Of a stretch of DNA of 64,000 bases, positions 37,691 to 49,240 are shown in pieces (the first letter of the stretch is position 1; each line of letters opens with the position of its first letter). The notes below the pieces were generated by a model. The model searched no databases, had not been told where the DNA came from, and saw only the letters and a program-made list of their open reading frames with translations. Source of the stretch: Austropuccinia psidii. Lineage: Eukaryota > Basidiomycota > Pucciniomycetes > Pucciniales > Sphaerophragmiaceae. The stretch spans positions 79,954,696 to 80,018,695 of the forward strand of contig JALGQZ010000003.1 of NCBI GenBank assembly GCA_023105745.1. The letters run 5' to 3'. The translations under genes and the position numbers were made by a program.

Positions 37691-39506
37691 ATTTTATTAT
37701 TTCATAAAAGAGTAAAAGATGAAATCATTAGATAGTTGGAAAAAATTAATTAAGAGTAGAGAATTAAAAAGAGCTATGATTCCGGTTAGTATGAGATTTG
37801 ATAGATGAGTTTGAGAATTAAAATAGAAAGTTCATTTCCAAAAGAATTAAAAAACATCAAAGTAATTGAGCTAATTTCAAATGAAATCAAAAAGAAACTT
37901 AGGTGAGAAAGTATGAATTATTGAATTTGAAATAATCAGTTTGACAGATGAATTTAATTAAGTAAAATTCAATTAATTAATTTACTTGATTTTAAATTGA
38001 ATTAATTAATTTAATGAATTTGAAAAGGAATTGAATCAATTAATTTAATTAATTAGTTAAAATTCAAATTGAATTAATTAATTAATTAATTGAAATGAAT
38101 CATTTAATTAAATTAATTAGTTAAAATTCAAATTAAATTAATTCATTAATTCATTGAATTGAATCAATTAATTAAATTAATTAATTTCAATGAATCAATT
38201 TATTAATTTATTTCATTAATTAATTAATCTCTATGAAACAATGAATTAATTAAATTGAAATGGAATTGAATTAAATAATTTAATTAATTAGTTAGATTTC
38301 AAATTGAATTATTTAATTAATTAATTTTATTGAATAAATTAATTGATGAATTATTTTCAATTAATTAATTTTAATGAATGAATTAATTAACTTAATAAAT
38401 TAAATAATTTCAATGAGTCAATTAAATTGATTAATTCATTGATTTCAATGAATCAATCAATTAATTTAATTGATTAGTTAATTTCATTGAATCAATTAAT
38501 TAATTTCAAAGAATCAATTAAATAATTAAATTTATTCATTGAGAATCAAATTTATTTAATTGGTAATGAAATGTAACTATTGAAAATGAAATGTAATTAA
38601 TTGAAAACAAATGAATTGGGTATGTGAAAAGGAAATTTTATAAATTGATGTAGTTGATAAGTGAAATTCAAATTAAATCACAATGGATTCATTTGAATTA
38701 TTGAAAGTGAAGTAATTAAATTTATTAATTGAAAAAATACATGAGTTGATTATGTGAAAGGCAAAATTGATAAATTTGAGTTTATATGAACTGAAAGTAA
38801 TCATGTTAATGGTTTAATTAAAGTTTTTTAAACGAAATTGAAAATTATTTAGACATAATAAATTAATGGTGTAATTAAAATAAAACAATACTAAACTGTT
38901 TGAAAATGAGAAAAGACTAATTATTTATTGAAAATAAATGTTAGACAAAACAAAATTACATAGGTATTGGGGTGGAAAAAAATGGTTAAGGAATTGATTT
39001 TATAAAAAATTAAGTGTCTGAATTACCTAATCCGTCAAAAACAAAGATTCATTTGGAATGAAAAAAAGGAAGATATAATAAAAACAAAATAAGATATAAG
39101 CAATAAAATAAAACAAATAAAAATAAATGGGTGGAAAAAATTGGGTCAGAGTTGAGTTGGGGTTGGCAAATGTAAATTAAGAAATTTAAAAGAGGGTCAA
39201 TATTTAACAGCAAGCAATGTTAGATGGGAATATAATTTTTCTTACAAAGTAAATAAACATAAGGATGAAATAACTTAACCTATTGGTAATAATGCAAGTC
39301 AAGTCAGCATGGTATGGTCATAAGAAAAGACGAGGTTTTTTGATTGCTTTTGAAAATGAAAAGGGCGTGTGAAAATAAAGGTATTCTAAAATTAAAAGCA
39401 TGGACCATATAAAACAAAAAAAGATTTAACTGGTTCTTGTAATAGGAAATTAATTACAATGGTTCGATTATCATGTGTAAGTAAATTAGAAACAGGAGGT
39501 AAAGCA
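37691..39506. other. AT-rich spacer with TTAATTAA-type simple sequence
   Basis: No gene is seen. From about 37,930 to 38,560 the DNA is a degenerate simple repeat built from AATTAATT and GAATCAATT-like words on both strands. The remainder is A-rich and non-coding. Confidence 0.7.
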
Positions 39507-42475
39507 TCAGATTTGTGAGGGTGGAAGGAGTGATGTCACAGTGGCTTGTGCTTCCCATTGGTTTAAAAAATCACTTGTAAGATATTGAGCCAATTGATGT
39601 CGTGAAGGTGGGTGAACAAGTTGGACATCAGTGAATGGTTTCATGCCCTTAGAAAAAAAAGATTTAAGATGAAAAGATAGATTTTTCCAAACTGGATCTT
39701 CGGGTGGAGGTGGCTTAACATGTTGGTGAATAAGATGAAAGGAGCATAGTATGAGCATGGCATTGGAAATTGAAAAATTCCGATGATCCTTTTGTGCAGT
39801 GAATAATCCCTTGACACCTAATATCAAATAGTAAACAAAAGGAAGGAAATTATGACGGCTACGGTATTCAACCAACTTCTTCTTGGCAGTTTCCACTTGG
39901 AGATCATTGTCAGTATTAGAGGTTACCACTTGAGGAGCTGAGTGAATTATTACAGAAGAGATTTGGTTATTAGAACGGAGGGCCTTTCTTCTTTTGACAC
40001 GTTTAGATTGTTCAGTGTGGTTAGGGGAAACATCGTCAAGGGAGGCTTGTGCTTTGAATATCACATACAAAATCATGACATCTAAAATGAGGTCTTGAAA
40101 AATCTTTAACTGTTGATCTGAGTCGGAGGAAATATTGTATGATTCTTGAGCATTGTTTGAGCTACCTGGACTTTGATGTGCCATGGAAATGAGTTCCATC
40201 GGTGAAATTGAGGGTCTTTTGAGGCCTTCGAAGTATGAAATCATGTCCAGATAAATGTTGACCTCATCAATTTGTGCTTGAGGGGGTACAGGAGGTTTTG
40301 GTATGCAAAATTCATCCATGGTTGCTGATACTGAAGCTGCTATGACTTTTGCCCAAGCAGTGATGGTGAATGATCTGGGCTGCGACATATAGATTAGATG
40401 ACGCACAAAATGAGTTTCAGGGTGCTTTTCATTACGAATGCTGGGGTCAGGTGAAAATGGTAGTGAGATCTGAATTTCAGGCGCAGTGACTTGGTCAAAG
40501 ATTGGCATCTTAAAGATTGAGGATGTAACATAAAATTCTTCTTTAGTGGCATTGAGAAATGGGGCACCTGGAGAAATTTATTATAAGCATTAGTTCATGG
40601 GAGTAGTATAACTTTAAACTGAATATTATCGCAGAGCTCATCAATCCATTTGCTATATGAGGAAGAGCACTGTTTAAAATTGAAATTCCCCTTTGCAGGC
40701 TGTTCGGAGCCCAAATTTTGGTGGCGCCAGCAAACGAGTGAGTCAATTGCTTCAAATGTGGTTTGGTATTTGGCCTGGGTGGGGCGTCCATGGGTGAATG
40801 TTTTGAAAATCTCATAAAATTTTGATCGAAATTCATCAGTGAAAATAGAGAATTGATCATTGGGGGAGTCAAGAGGCTGTGGTTCTGGAGGCATGAGTGA
40901 CGAAGGAGGATTTTGGTGAGGTTCATGCAAAATGGGTGGAGATGGGCCCACATGGCAGAGATGATTAGATGGGTCCCTAATTCCAGGAGTTGGAGCATGA
41001 GATGGTGTAGATGGATTTGATTGAGAGGTCGGAAGATTGTTTTCTGGATTTTCAAGATGAGGAGCAGATAGTGTATGGGAGCTTTTTACATGGTTAATTT
41101 GGATTGGTGACGATACAACATGGGGTGTTGTGGCATTAATTGGAGTGGGTGTATTTGAAGGCATTTGGGAAGGAACATTTGGACTACTATTATTTTCTGC
41201 TAGTGAAACATGTAATTCTTCTTGAATAATTTCATTTGTTGGAGTCGGTGGATGAACCTGAGCTGGAGAATCGGGGATGTTATTGGCTGGTACTTCCAAA
41301 GAGTGGTCATTGTTGAAATGAGGAGATTCACGTTGTGGAGATCTGCTGGGGGTGACATTTGGTGGATGTTCGGGAATTTGTTCCTCAGTAATAACTGGGG
41401 GGGTGGTGGGAGTCTCAAGTGGTATGGTTGAGGGAACAGGGGGTTCGACAATGGTAGATGGTAAAGAATAGGGGAGGTCATTTGATTGGGTGTTCAATAA
41501 CAATTGGGGGTTGATCATTTCAGGGGGGGTAGAATTGGTACGAAGGTTTGATGTAGTAGAAGACATGTTCATGGAAACTACGTTTTGAGTATTATTAAAG
41601 CTAACAGTTTGCTGCATAAACCTACGAATATTTGGTGGTGGTTTGTTTTGAATTTTCCGTTTTTTCTTGTGATTTCCATCAGGAACAACCTCCTCCAAAG
41701 AGGATGATTGGGATGAGCGTATGGAAGGAACTTCTCTCTCAATAACTTCAGCATTGCCATCTATGAGACCAATTGCTTGCGATGAAGACAATTCTACAAG
41801 AAGGGAGATTAAATTAATACAGAATTGAGGACAGACATGAAGAATAATAATTACCATGTTCTTTTTGAGAAATCAATGTAAGGCCCTTTTTCAAATAATC
41901 CTTAATCTCAATTGAGACAGGATTCTTTTCAGCTTCGGAAAGGGCATTATTGAGAATTTTTTTGATACGGTGGTGATTGAGAGAAAATTCTTCACGGGAG
42001 AGGCGAGTTATCTCAGAAGAAATAATTGGTGAGATAGAGTGTACTTGAGCTGGTGGGTTATTCATGTCGAATTCTATGAATGAGGGGGGTGGAAGGGTTC
42101 GTGGAGTATTTGGGGGTGGGTTACATAAACTCATGTTTGGTGTGTTTATGATATCTAAGAAATTTTTTGCAAAAATATATTATTAATAAAGGTTGGGGAT
42201 GAGATTACGTGGGGAAGAAAAAATTTACCGAGTTGAAAGGGGCTTCTATTTATGTTGTTTGGTGGGGGGCAGGGCAAGATGTGAGGATGACTAATGGGAG
42301 CTGGTGGGACTATATTGGGAGAATTGAGGTAGTGAAAAAGATCGTAACATTCCTGGGGTTCAGCACTTTGGTTTGGAGTGGACAATGAATTGATGGATGA
42401 ATGAGGTGGTGCCTCATTTTGAGAAGATAAAGATGAATTCAAATCTGTGTTATTTGAAAAAAACCTATGAGACAT
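39507..42475 (-). CDS. Accessory gene A of the giant CACTA element (paralogue of gene C)
   Basis: Unknown function. Exons inferred: 42,475-42,229, 42,154-41,855, 41,793 to about 40,624, and about 40,572-39,507; the last junction is not resolved cleanly. The middle third (about 40,900-41,560) is a proline/serine/threonine-rich disordered linker, preceded by a basic patch (KKKRKI) that could be a nuclear localisation signal. The C-terminal region pairs with gene C block by block: KGNFNFKQCSSSYSKWIDEL with KGIHFQSIGSLSISKWLVDL, LGVKGLFTAQKDHR with SGVRGLMVCSRDWR, and the FFSK and A..L..DF...W motifs. The domain is therefore shared and structured. It starts about 125 bp from a TATA box at the left edge of the palindromic array, transcribed away from it. 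A DNA-binding role, like the accessory proteins of plant CACTA elements, is a guess from position. Confidence 0.7.
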
Positions 42476-42597
42476 CGGAATCAGGTGGTTGGGGTGGATT
42501 CATAGTATTGGGTATTATATTGGGAGGAGAGGGATTTAAATGGCCAACAGAAGTTAAAAACAGAGGAACTTAGGGAAAACACAGGAAAAACAGCTCT

Positions 42598-42605
42598 ATT
42601 TATAT
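42598..42605 (-). promoter_or_regulatory. TATA box of gene A
   Basis: On the minus strand the bases read TATAAATA, about 125 bp upstream of the gene A start codon (42,475) and next to the left edge of the array. It mirrors the box at 49,110-49,117 on the other side. Confidence 0.5.
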
Positions 42606-42879
42606 TGCAGGTCCCAATGAAATGAAGTGGGGGTGTAGCCCATCAAAATAGAGCAGAAATGAGTTTTGTGGTTTCAAAGGAAAGAAAGCTGCAGATCCTC
42701 TAGACATAAAACACAATTACACATTTAGCAAAGAATTGTGTGTCAGGATATGTGTATCTTTAGAATACTCCTTCAAATACATGGGTGATTAGGTTAGATG
42801 GTACAGTCACACCTGTAGGTGGGTGAGATATTTATCCCACCAGTAAGAATTTATTCAAAATGTAAATCAATTATGACTG

Positions 42880-45800
42880 CAATAAATTTGAGGTCCACTG
42901 ACAATACAGCTGGGGCTGGAATGAGACCCACTCAGATACAGAAAAGACTGTATCTGAATGAGGGCCATTGGCAATACGGCTGGGGCTGTAAGTGTACACA
43001 GGTGGTCAAATTATGACTTCCAGTCATAATTTGTACCACTTGCAAACCAATTACGGCCGTAATTGGTTTTTCTCTTTGCAATTTTGTCAGACCCACTCAG
43101 ATACAGAAAAAACTGTATCTGAATGAGGTCCACTGAAAATACAGCTTGGGCTGTAAGTGTACACAGGTGGTCAAATTATGACCGCCGGTCATAATTTGTA
43201 CCATATGCAAACCAATTACGGCTGTAATTGGTTTGTCTCTTGGAAATTTTGTCAGACCCACTCAGATACAGAAAAAACTGTGTCTGAATGAGGTCCACTG
43301 AAAATACAGCTTGCGCTGTAAGTGTACACAGGTGGTCAAATTATGACCGCCGGTCATAATTTGTACCATATGCAAACCAATTACGGCCGTAATTGGTTTG
43401 TCTCTTTGCAATTTTGTCAGACCCACTCAGATACAGAAAAAACTGTATCTGAATGAGGTCCACTGAAAATACAGCTTGGGCTGTAAGTGTACACAGGTGG
43501 TCAAATTATGACCGCCGGTCATAATTTGTACCATATGCAAAGCAATTACGGCCGTAATTGGTTTGTCTCTTTGCAATTTTGTCAGACCCACTCAGATACA
43601 GAAAAAACTGTATCTGAATGGGGTCCACTGAAAATACATCTTGGGCTGTAAGTGTACACAGGTGGTCAAATTATGACCGCCGGTCATAATTTGTACCATA
43701 TGCAAACCAATTACGGCTGTAATTGGTTTGTCTCTTGGAAATTTTGTCAGACCCACTCAGATACAGAAAAAACTGTGTCTGAATGAGGTCCACTGAAAAT
43801 ACAGCTTGGGCTGTAAGTGTACACAGGTGGTCAAATTATGACCGCCAGTCATAATTTGTACCATATGCAAACCAATTACGGCCGTAATTGGTTTGTCTCT
43901 TTGCAATTTTGTCAGACCCACTCAGATACAGAAAAAACTGTATCTGAATGAGGTCCACTGAAAATACAGCTTGGGCTGTAAGTGTACACAGGTGGTCAAA
44001 TTATGACCGCCGGTCATAATTTGTACCATATGCAAAGCAATTACGGCCGTAATTGGCTTGTCTCTTTGCAATTTTGTCAGACCCACTCAGATACAGAAAA
44101 AACTGTATCTGAATGGGGTCCACTGAAAATACAGCTTGGGCTGTAAGTGTACACAGGTGGTCAAATTATGACCGCCGGTCATAATTTGTACCATATGCAA
44201 ACCAATTACGGCTGTAATTGGTTTGTCTCTTGGAAATTTTGTCAGACCCACTCAGATACAGAAAAAACTGTGTCTGAATGAGGTCCACTGAAAATACAGC
44301 TTGGGCTGTAAGTGTACACAGGTGGTCAAATTATGACCGCCAGTCATAATTTGTACCATATGCAAACCAATTACGGCCGTAATTGGTTTGTCTCTTTGCA
44401 ATTTTGTCAGACCCACTCAGATACAGAAAAAACTGTATCTGAATGAGGTCCACTGAAAATACAGCTTGGGCTGTAAGTGTACACAGGTGGTCAAATTATG
44501 ACCGCCGGTCATAATTTGTACCATATGCAAAGCAATTATGGCCGTAATTGGTTTGTCTCTTTGCAATTTTGTCAGACCCACTCAGATACAGAAAAAACTG
44601 TATCTGAATGGGGTCCACTGAAAATACAGCTTGGGCTGTAAGTGTACACAGGTGGTCAAATTATGACCGCCGGTCATAATTTGTACCATATGCAAACCAA
44701 TTACGGCCGTAATTGGTTTGTCTCTTTGCAATTTTGTCAGACCCACTCAGATACAGAAAAAACTGTATCTGAATGGGGTCCACTGAAAATACAGCTTGGG
44801 CTGTAAGTGTACACAGGTGGTCAAATTATGACCGCTGGTCATAATTTGTACCATATGCAAACCAATTACGGCTGTAATTGGTTTGTCTCTTGGAAATTTT
44901 GTCAGACCCACTCAGATACAGAAAAAACTGTATCTGAATGAGGTCCACTGACAATACAGCTGGGGCTGTAATGAGACCCACTCAGATACAGAAAAGACTG
45001 TATCTGAATGAGGGCCATTGACAATACAGCTTGGGCTGTAAGTGTACACAGGTGGTTAAATTATGACCGCCAGTCATAATCTGTACCATATGCAAACCAA
45101 TTACGGCCGTAATTGGTTTGTCTCTTTGCAATTTTGTCAGACCCACTCAGATACAGAAAAAACTGTATCTGAATGAGGTCCACTGAAAATACAGCTTGGG
45201 CTGTAAGTGTACACAGGTGGTCAAATTATGACCGCCGGTCATAATTTGTACCATATGCAAACCAATTATGGCCGTAATTGGTTTGTCTCTTGGAAATTTT
45301 GTCAGACCCACTCAGATACAGAAAAAACTGTATCTGAATGAGGTCCACTGAAAATACAGCTTGGGCTGTAAGTGTACACAGGTGGTCAAATTATGACCGC
45401 CGGTCATAATTTGTACCATATGCAAACCAATTACGGCCGTAATTGGTTTGTCTCTTGGAAATTTTGTCAGACCCACTCAGATACAGAAAAAACTGTGTCT
45501 GAATGAGGTCCACTGAAAATACAGCTTGGGCTGTAAGTGTCAGGTGGTCAAATTATGACCGCCGGTCATAATTTGTACCATATGCAAACCAATTACGGCC
45601 GTAATTGGTTTGTCTCTTTGCAATTTTGTCAGACCCACTCAGATACAGAAAAAACTGTATCTGAATGAGGTCCACTGAAAATACAGCTTGGGCTGTAAGT
45701 GTACACAGGTGGTCAAATTATGACCGCCGGTCATAATTTGTACCATATGCAAACCAATTACGGCCGTAATTGGTTTGTCTCTTGGAAATTTTGACAGACC

Positions 45801-48800
45801 CACTCAGATACAGAAGAAACTGTGTCTGAATGAGGTCCACTGAAAATACAGCTTGGGCTCTAAGTGTCAGGTGGTCAAATTATGACCGCCGGTCATAATT
45901 TGTACCATATGCAAACCAATTACGGCCGTAATTGGTTTGTCTCTTTGCAATTTTGTCAGACCCACTCAGATACAGAAAAAACTGTATCTGAATGAGGTCC
46001 ACTGAAAATACAGCTTGGGCTGTAAGTTTACACAGGTGGTCAAATTATGACCGCCGGTCATAATTTGTACCATATGCAAACCAATTATGGCCGTAATTGG
46101 TTTGTCTCTTGGAAATTTTGTCAGACCCACTCAGATACAGAAAAAACTGTATCTGAATAAGGTCCACTGACAATACAGCTTGGGCTGTAATGAGACCCAC
46201 TAAGATACAGAAAAGACTGTATCTGAATGAGGGCCATTGACAATACAGCTTGGGCTGTAAGTGTACACAGGTGGTCAAATTATGACCGCCGGTCATAATT
46301 TGTACCATATGCAAACCAATTACGGCCGTAATTGGTTTGTCTCTTGGAAATTTTGTCAGACCCACTCAGATACGGAAAAAACTGTATCTGAATGAGGTCC
46401 ACTGAAAATACAGCTTGGGCTGTAAGTGTACACAGGTGGTCAAATTATGACTGCCGGTCATAATTTGTACCATATGCAAACAAATTACGGCCGTAATTGG
46501 TTTGTCTCTTTGCAATTTTGTCAGACCCACTCAGATACAGAAAAAACTGTATCTGAATGAGGTCCACTGACAATACAGCTTGGGCTGTAATGAGACCCAC
46601 TAAGATACAGAAAAGACTGTATCTGAATGACGGCCATTGACAATACAGCTTGGGCTGTAAGTGTACACAGGTGGTCAAATTATGACCGCCGGTCATAATT
46701 TGTACCATATGCAAACCAATTACGGCCGTAATTGGTTTGTCTCTTGGAAATTTTGTCAGACCCACTCAGATCCAGAAAAAACTGTATCTGAATGAGGTCC
46801 ACTGAAAATACAGCTTGGGCTGTAAGTGTACACAGGTGGTCAAATTATGACCGCCGGTCATAATTTGTACCATATGCAAACCAATTACGGCCGTAATTGG
46901 TTTGTCTCTTGGAAATTTTGTCAGACCCACTCAGATACAGTTTTTTCTGTATCTGAATGAGGTCCACTGAAAATACAGCTTGGGCTGTAAGTGTACACAG
47001 GTGGTCAAATTATGACCGCCGGTCATAATTTGTACCATATGCAAACCAATTACGGCCGTAATTGGTTTGTCTCTTGGAAATTTTGTCAGACCCACTCAGA
47101 TACAGAAAAAACTGTATCTGAATGAGGTCAACTGACAATACAGATTGGGCTGTAATGAGACCCACTAAGATACAGAAAAGACTGTATCTGAATGAGGGCC
47201 ATTGACAATACAGCTTGGGCTGTAAGTGTACACAGGTGGTCAAATTATGACCGCCGGTCATAATTTGTACCATATGCAAACCAATTACGGCCGTGATTGG
47301 TTTGTCTCTTGGAAATTTTGTCAGATCCACTAAGATACAGAAAAAACTGTATCTGAATGAGGTCCAGCCACAATGAATCTTTGGCTGTAATCATACAAAG
47401 GTGGTCAAATTATGACCGCCGGTCATAATTTGTACCATATGCAAACCAATTACAGTCGTAATTGGTTTGTCTCTTGGAAATTTTGTCAGACCCACTCAGA
47501 TACAGAAAAAACTGTATCTGAATGGGGTCCACTGAAAATACAGCTTGGGCTGTAAGTGTACACAGGTGGTCAAATTATGACCGCCGGTCATAATTTGTAC
47601 CATATGCAAACCAATTACGGCCGTAATTGGTTTGTCTCTTGGAAATTTTGTCAGACCCACTCAGATACAGAAAAAACTGTATCTGAATGAGGTCCACTGA
47701 GAATACAGCTTGGGCTGTAATGAGACCCACTAAGATACAGAAAAGACTGTATCTGAATGAGGGCCATTGACAATACAGCTTGGGCTGTAAGTGTACACAG
47801 GTGGTCAAATTATGACCGCCGGTCATAATTTGTACCATATGCAAACCAATTACGGCCGTAATTGGTTTGTCTCTTTGCAATTTTGTCAGACCCACTCAGA
47901 TACAGAAAAAACTGTATCTGAATGGGGTCCACTGAAAATACAGCTTGGGCTGTAAGTGTACACAGGTGGTCAAATTATGACCGCCGGTCATAATTTTTAC
48001 CATATGCAAACCAATTACGGCTGTAATTGGTTTGTCTCTTGGAAATTTTGTCAGACCCACTCAGATACAGAAAAAACTGTATCTGAATGAGGTCAACTGA
48101 CAATACAGCTTGGGCTGTAATGAGACCCACTAAGATACAGAAAAGACTGTATCTGAATGAGGGCCATTGACAATACAGCTTGGGCTGTAAGTGTACACAG
48201 GTGGTCAAATTATGACCGCCGGTCATAATTTGTACCATATGCAAACCAATTACGGCCGTAATTGGTTTGTCTCTTGGAAATTTTGTCAGACCCACTCAGA
48301 TACAGAAAAAACTGTATCTGAATGAGGTCCACTGAAAATACAGCTTGGGCTGTAAGTGTACACAGGTGATCAAATTATGACCGCCGGTCATAATTTGTAC
48401 CATATGCAAACCAATTACGGCCGTAATTGGTTTGTCTCTTGGAAATTTTGTCAGACCCACTCAGATACAGAAAAAACTGTATCTGAATGAGGTCAACTGA
48501 CAATACAGCTTGGGCTGTAATGAGACCCACTAAGATACAGAAAAGACTGTATCTGAATGAGGGACATTGACAATACAGCTTGGGCTGTAAGTGTACACAG
48601 GTGGTCAAATTATGACCGGCGGTCATAATTTGTACCATATGCAAACCAATTACGGCCGTAATTGGTTTGTCTCTTTGCAATTTTGTCAGACCCACTCAGA
48701 TACAGAAAAAGCTGTATCTGAATGGGGTCCACTGAAAATACAGCTTGGACTGTAAGTGTACACAGGTGGTCAAATTATGACCGCCGGTCATAATTTGTAC

Positions 48801-49060
48801 CATATGCAAACCAATTACGGCTGTCATTGGTTTGTCTCTTGGAAATTTTGTCAGACCCACTCAGATACAGAAAAAACTGTATCTGAATGAGGTCCAGCCA
48901 CAATGAATCTTTGGCTGTAATCATACAAAGGTGGTCAAATTATGACCGCCGGTCATAATTTGTACCATATGCAAACCAATTACAGTCGTAATTGGTTTGT
49001 CTCTTGGAAATTTTGTCAGACCCACTCAGATACAGAAAAAACTTTATTCTCAATGAGGTC
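42880..49060. repeat. Central palindromic tandem array (165 bp units, 34 copies of the core palindrome)
   Basis: Units of 165 bp recur head to tail. Some carry an extra 70 bp segment, giving 235 bp. Each unit is built from palindromes: a hairpin with arms CAGATACAG and CTGTATCTG around six A, a short ACAGC/GCTGT stem, GTGTACAC, a 25-base near-palindrome with arms AAATTATGACCG and CGGTCATAATTT, and a 26-base perfect palindrome with half-site AAACCAATTACGG. I count 34 copies of the last one between 43,049 and 48,976. The left half shows a three-unit (495 bp) higher-order period; the right half shows 400 and 565 bp periods. Most differences between units hit CpG positions. Edges decay at 42,720-42,880 and 49,035-49,080. 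The repeated 106-codon open frames inside are by-products of the repeat and not genes. Confidence 0.95.
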
Positions 49061-49109
49061 TATAGGGGTGTAATTGGGTTCTATGTTTGCAAAATCAAAG
49101 ATGCTCAAA

Positions 49110-49117
49110 TATAAATA
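49110..49117 (+). promoter_or_regulatory. TATA box of the transposase gene
   Basis: TATAAATA lies about 130 bp upstream of the transposase start codon (49,241), at the right edge of the palindromic array. It mirrors the box at 42,598-42,605. Confidence 0.5.
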
Positions 49118-49240
49118 AAGCTATGCTTGTGTCCACTTGAAAGCTCTTTTGAGTTCACTTTGCCCCCCAAAACATTCCTCATAACCGCCCTACTCCATAT
49201 CAATTTCTGGGCCCTTTTTGCTCATTCCCCACAAATTTCC

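Noticed and set aside
46045..48695. Six nearly identical 106-codon reading frames on the minus strand of the array
   Set aside because: They recur at exactly the repeat periods (400 and 565 bp), are set by the repeat unit length, show no start-region signals, and match nothing. They are open because each repeat unit happens to lack stops in that frame.
42880..49060. CRISPR-like direct repeat array
   Set aside because: The units are 165-235 bp, contiguous and themselves palindromic, with no unique spacers. The setting is a eukaryotic transposon.
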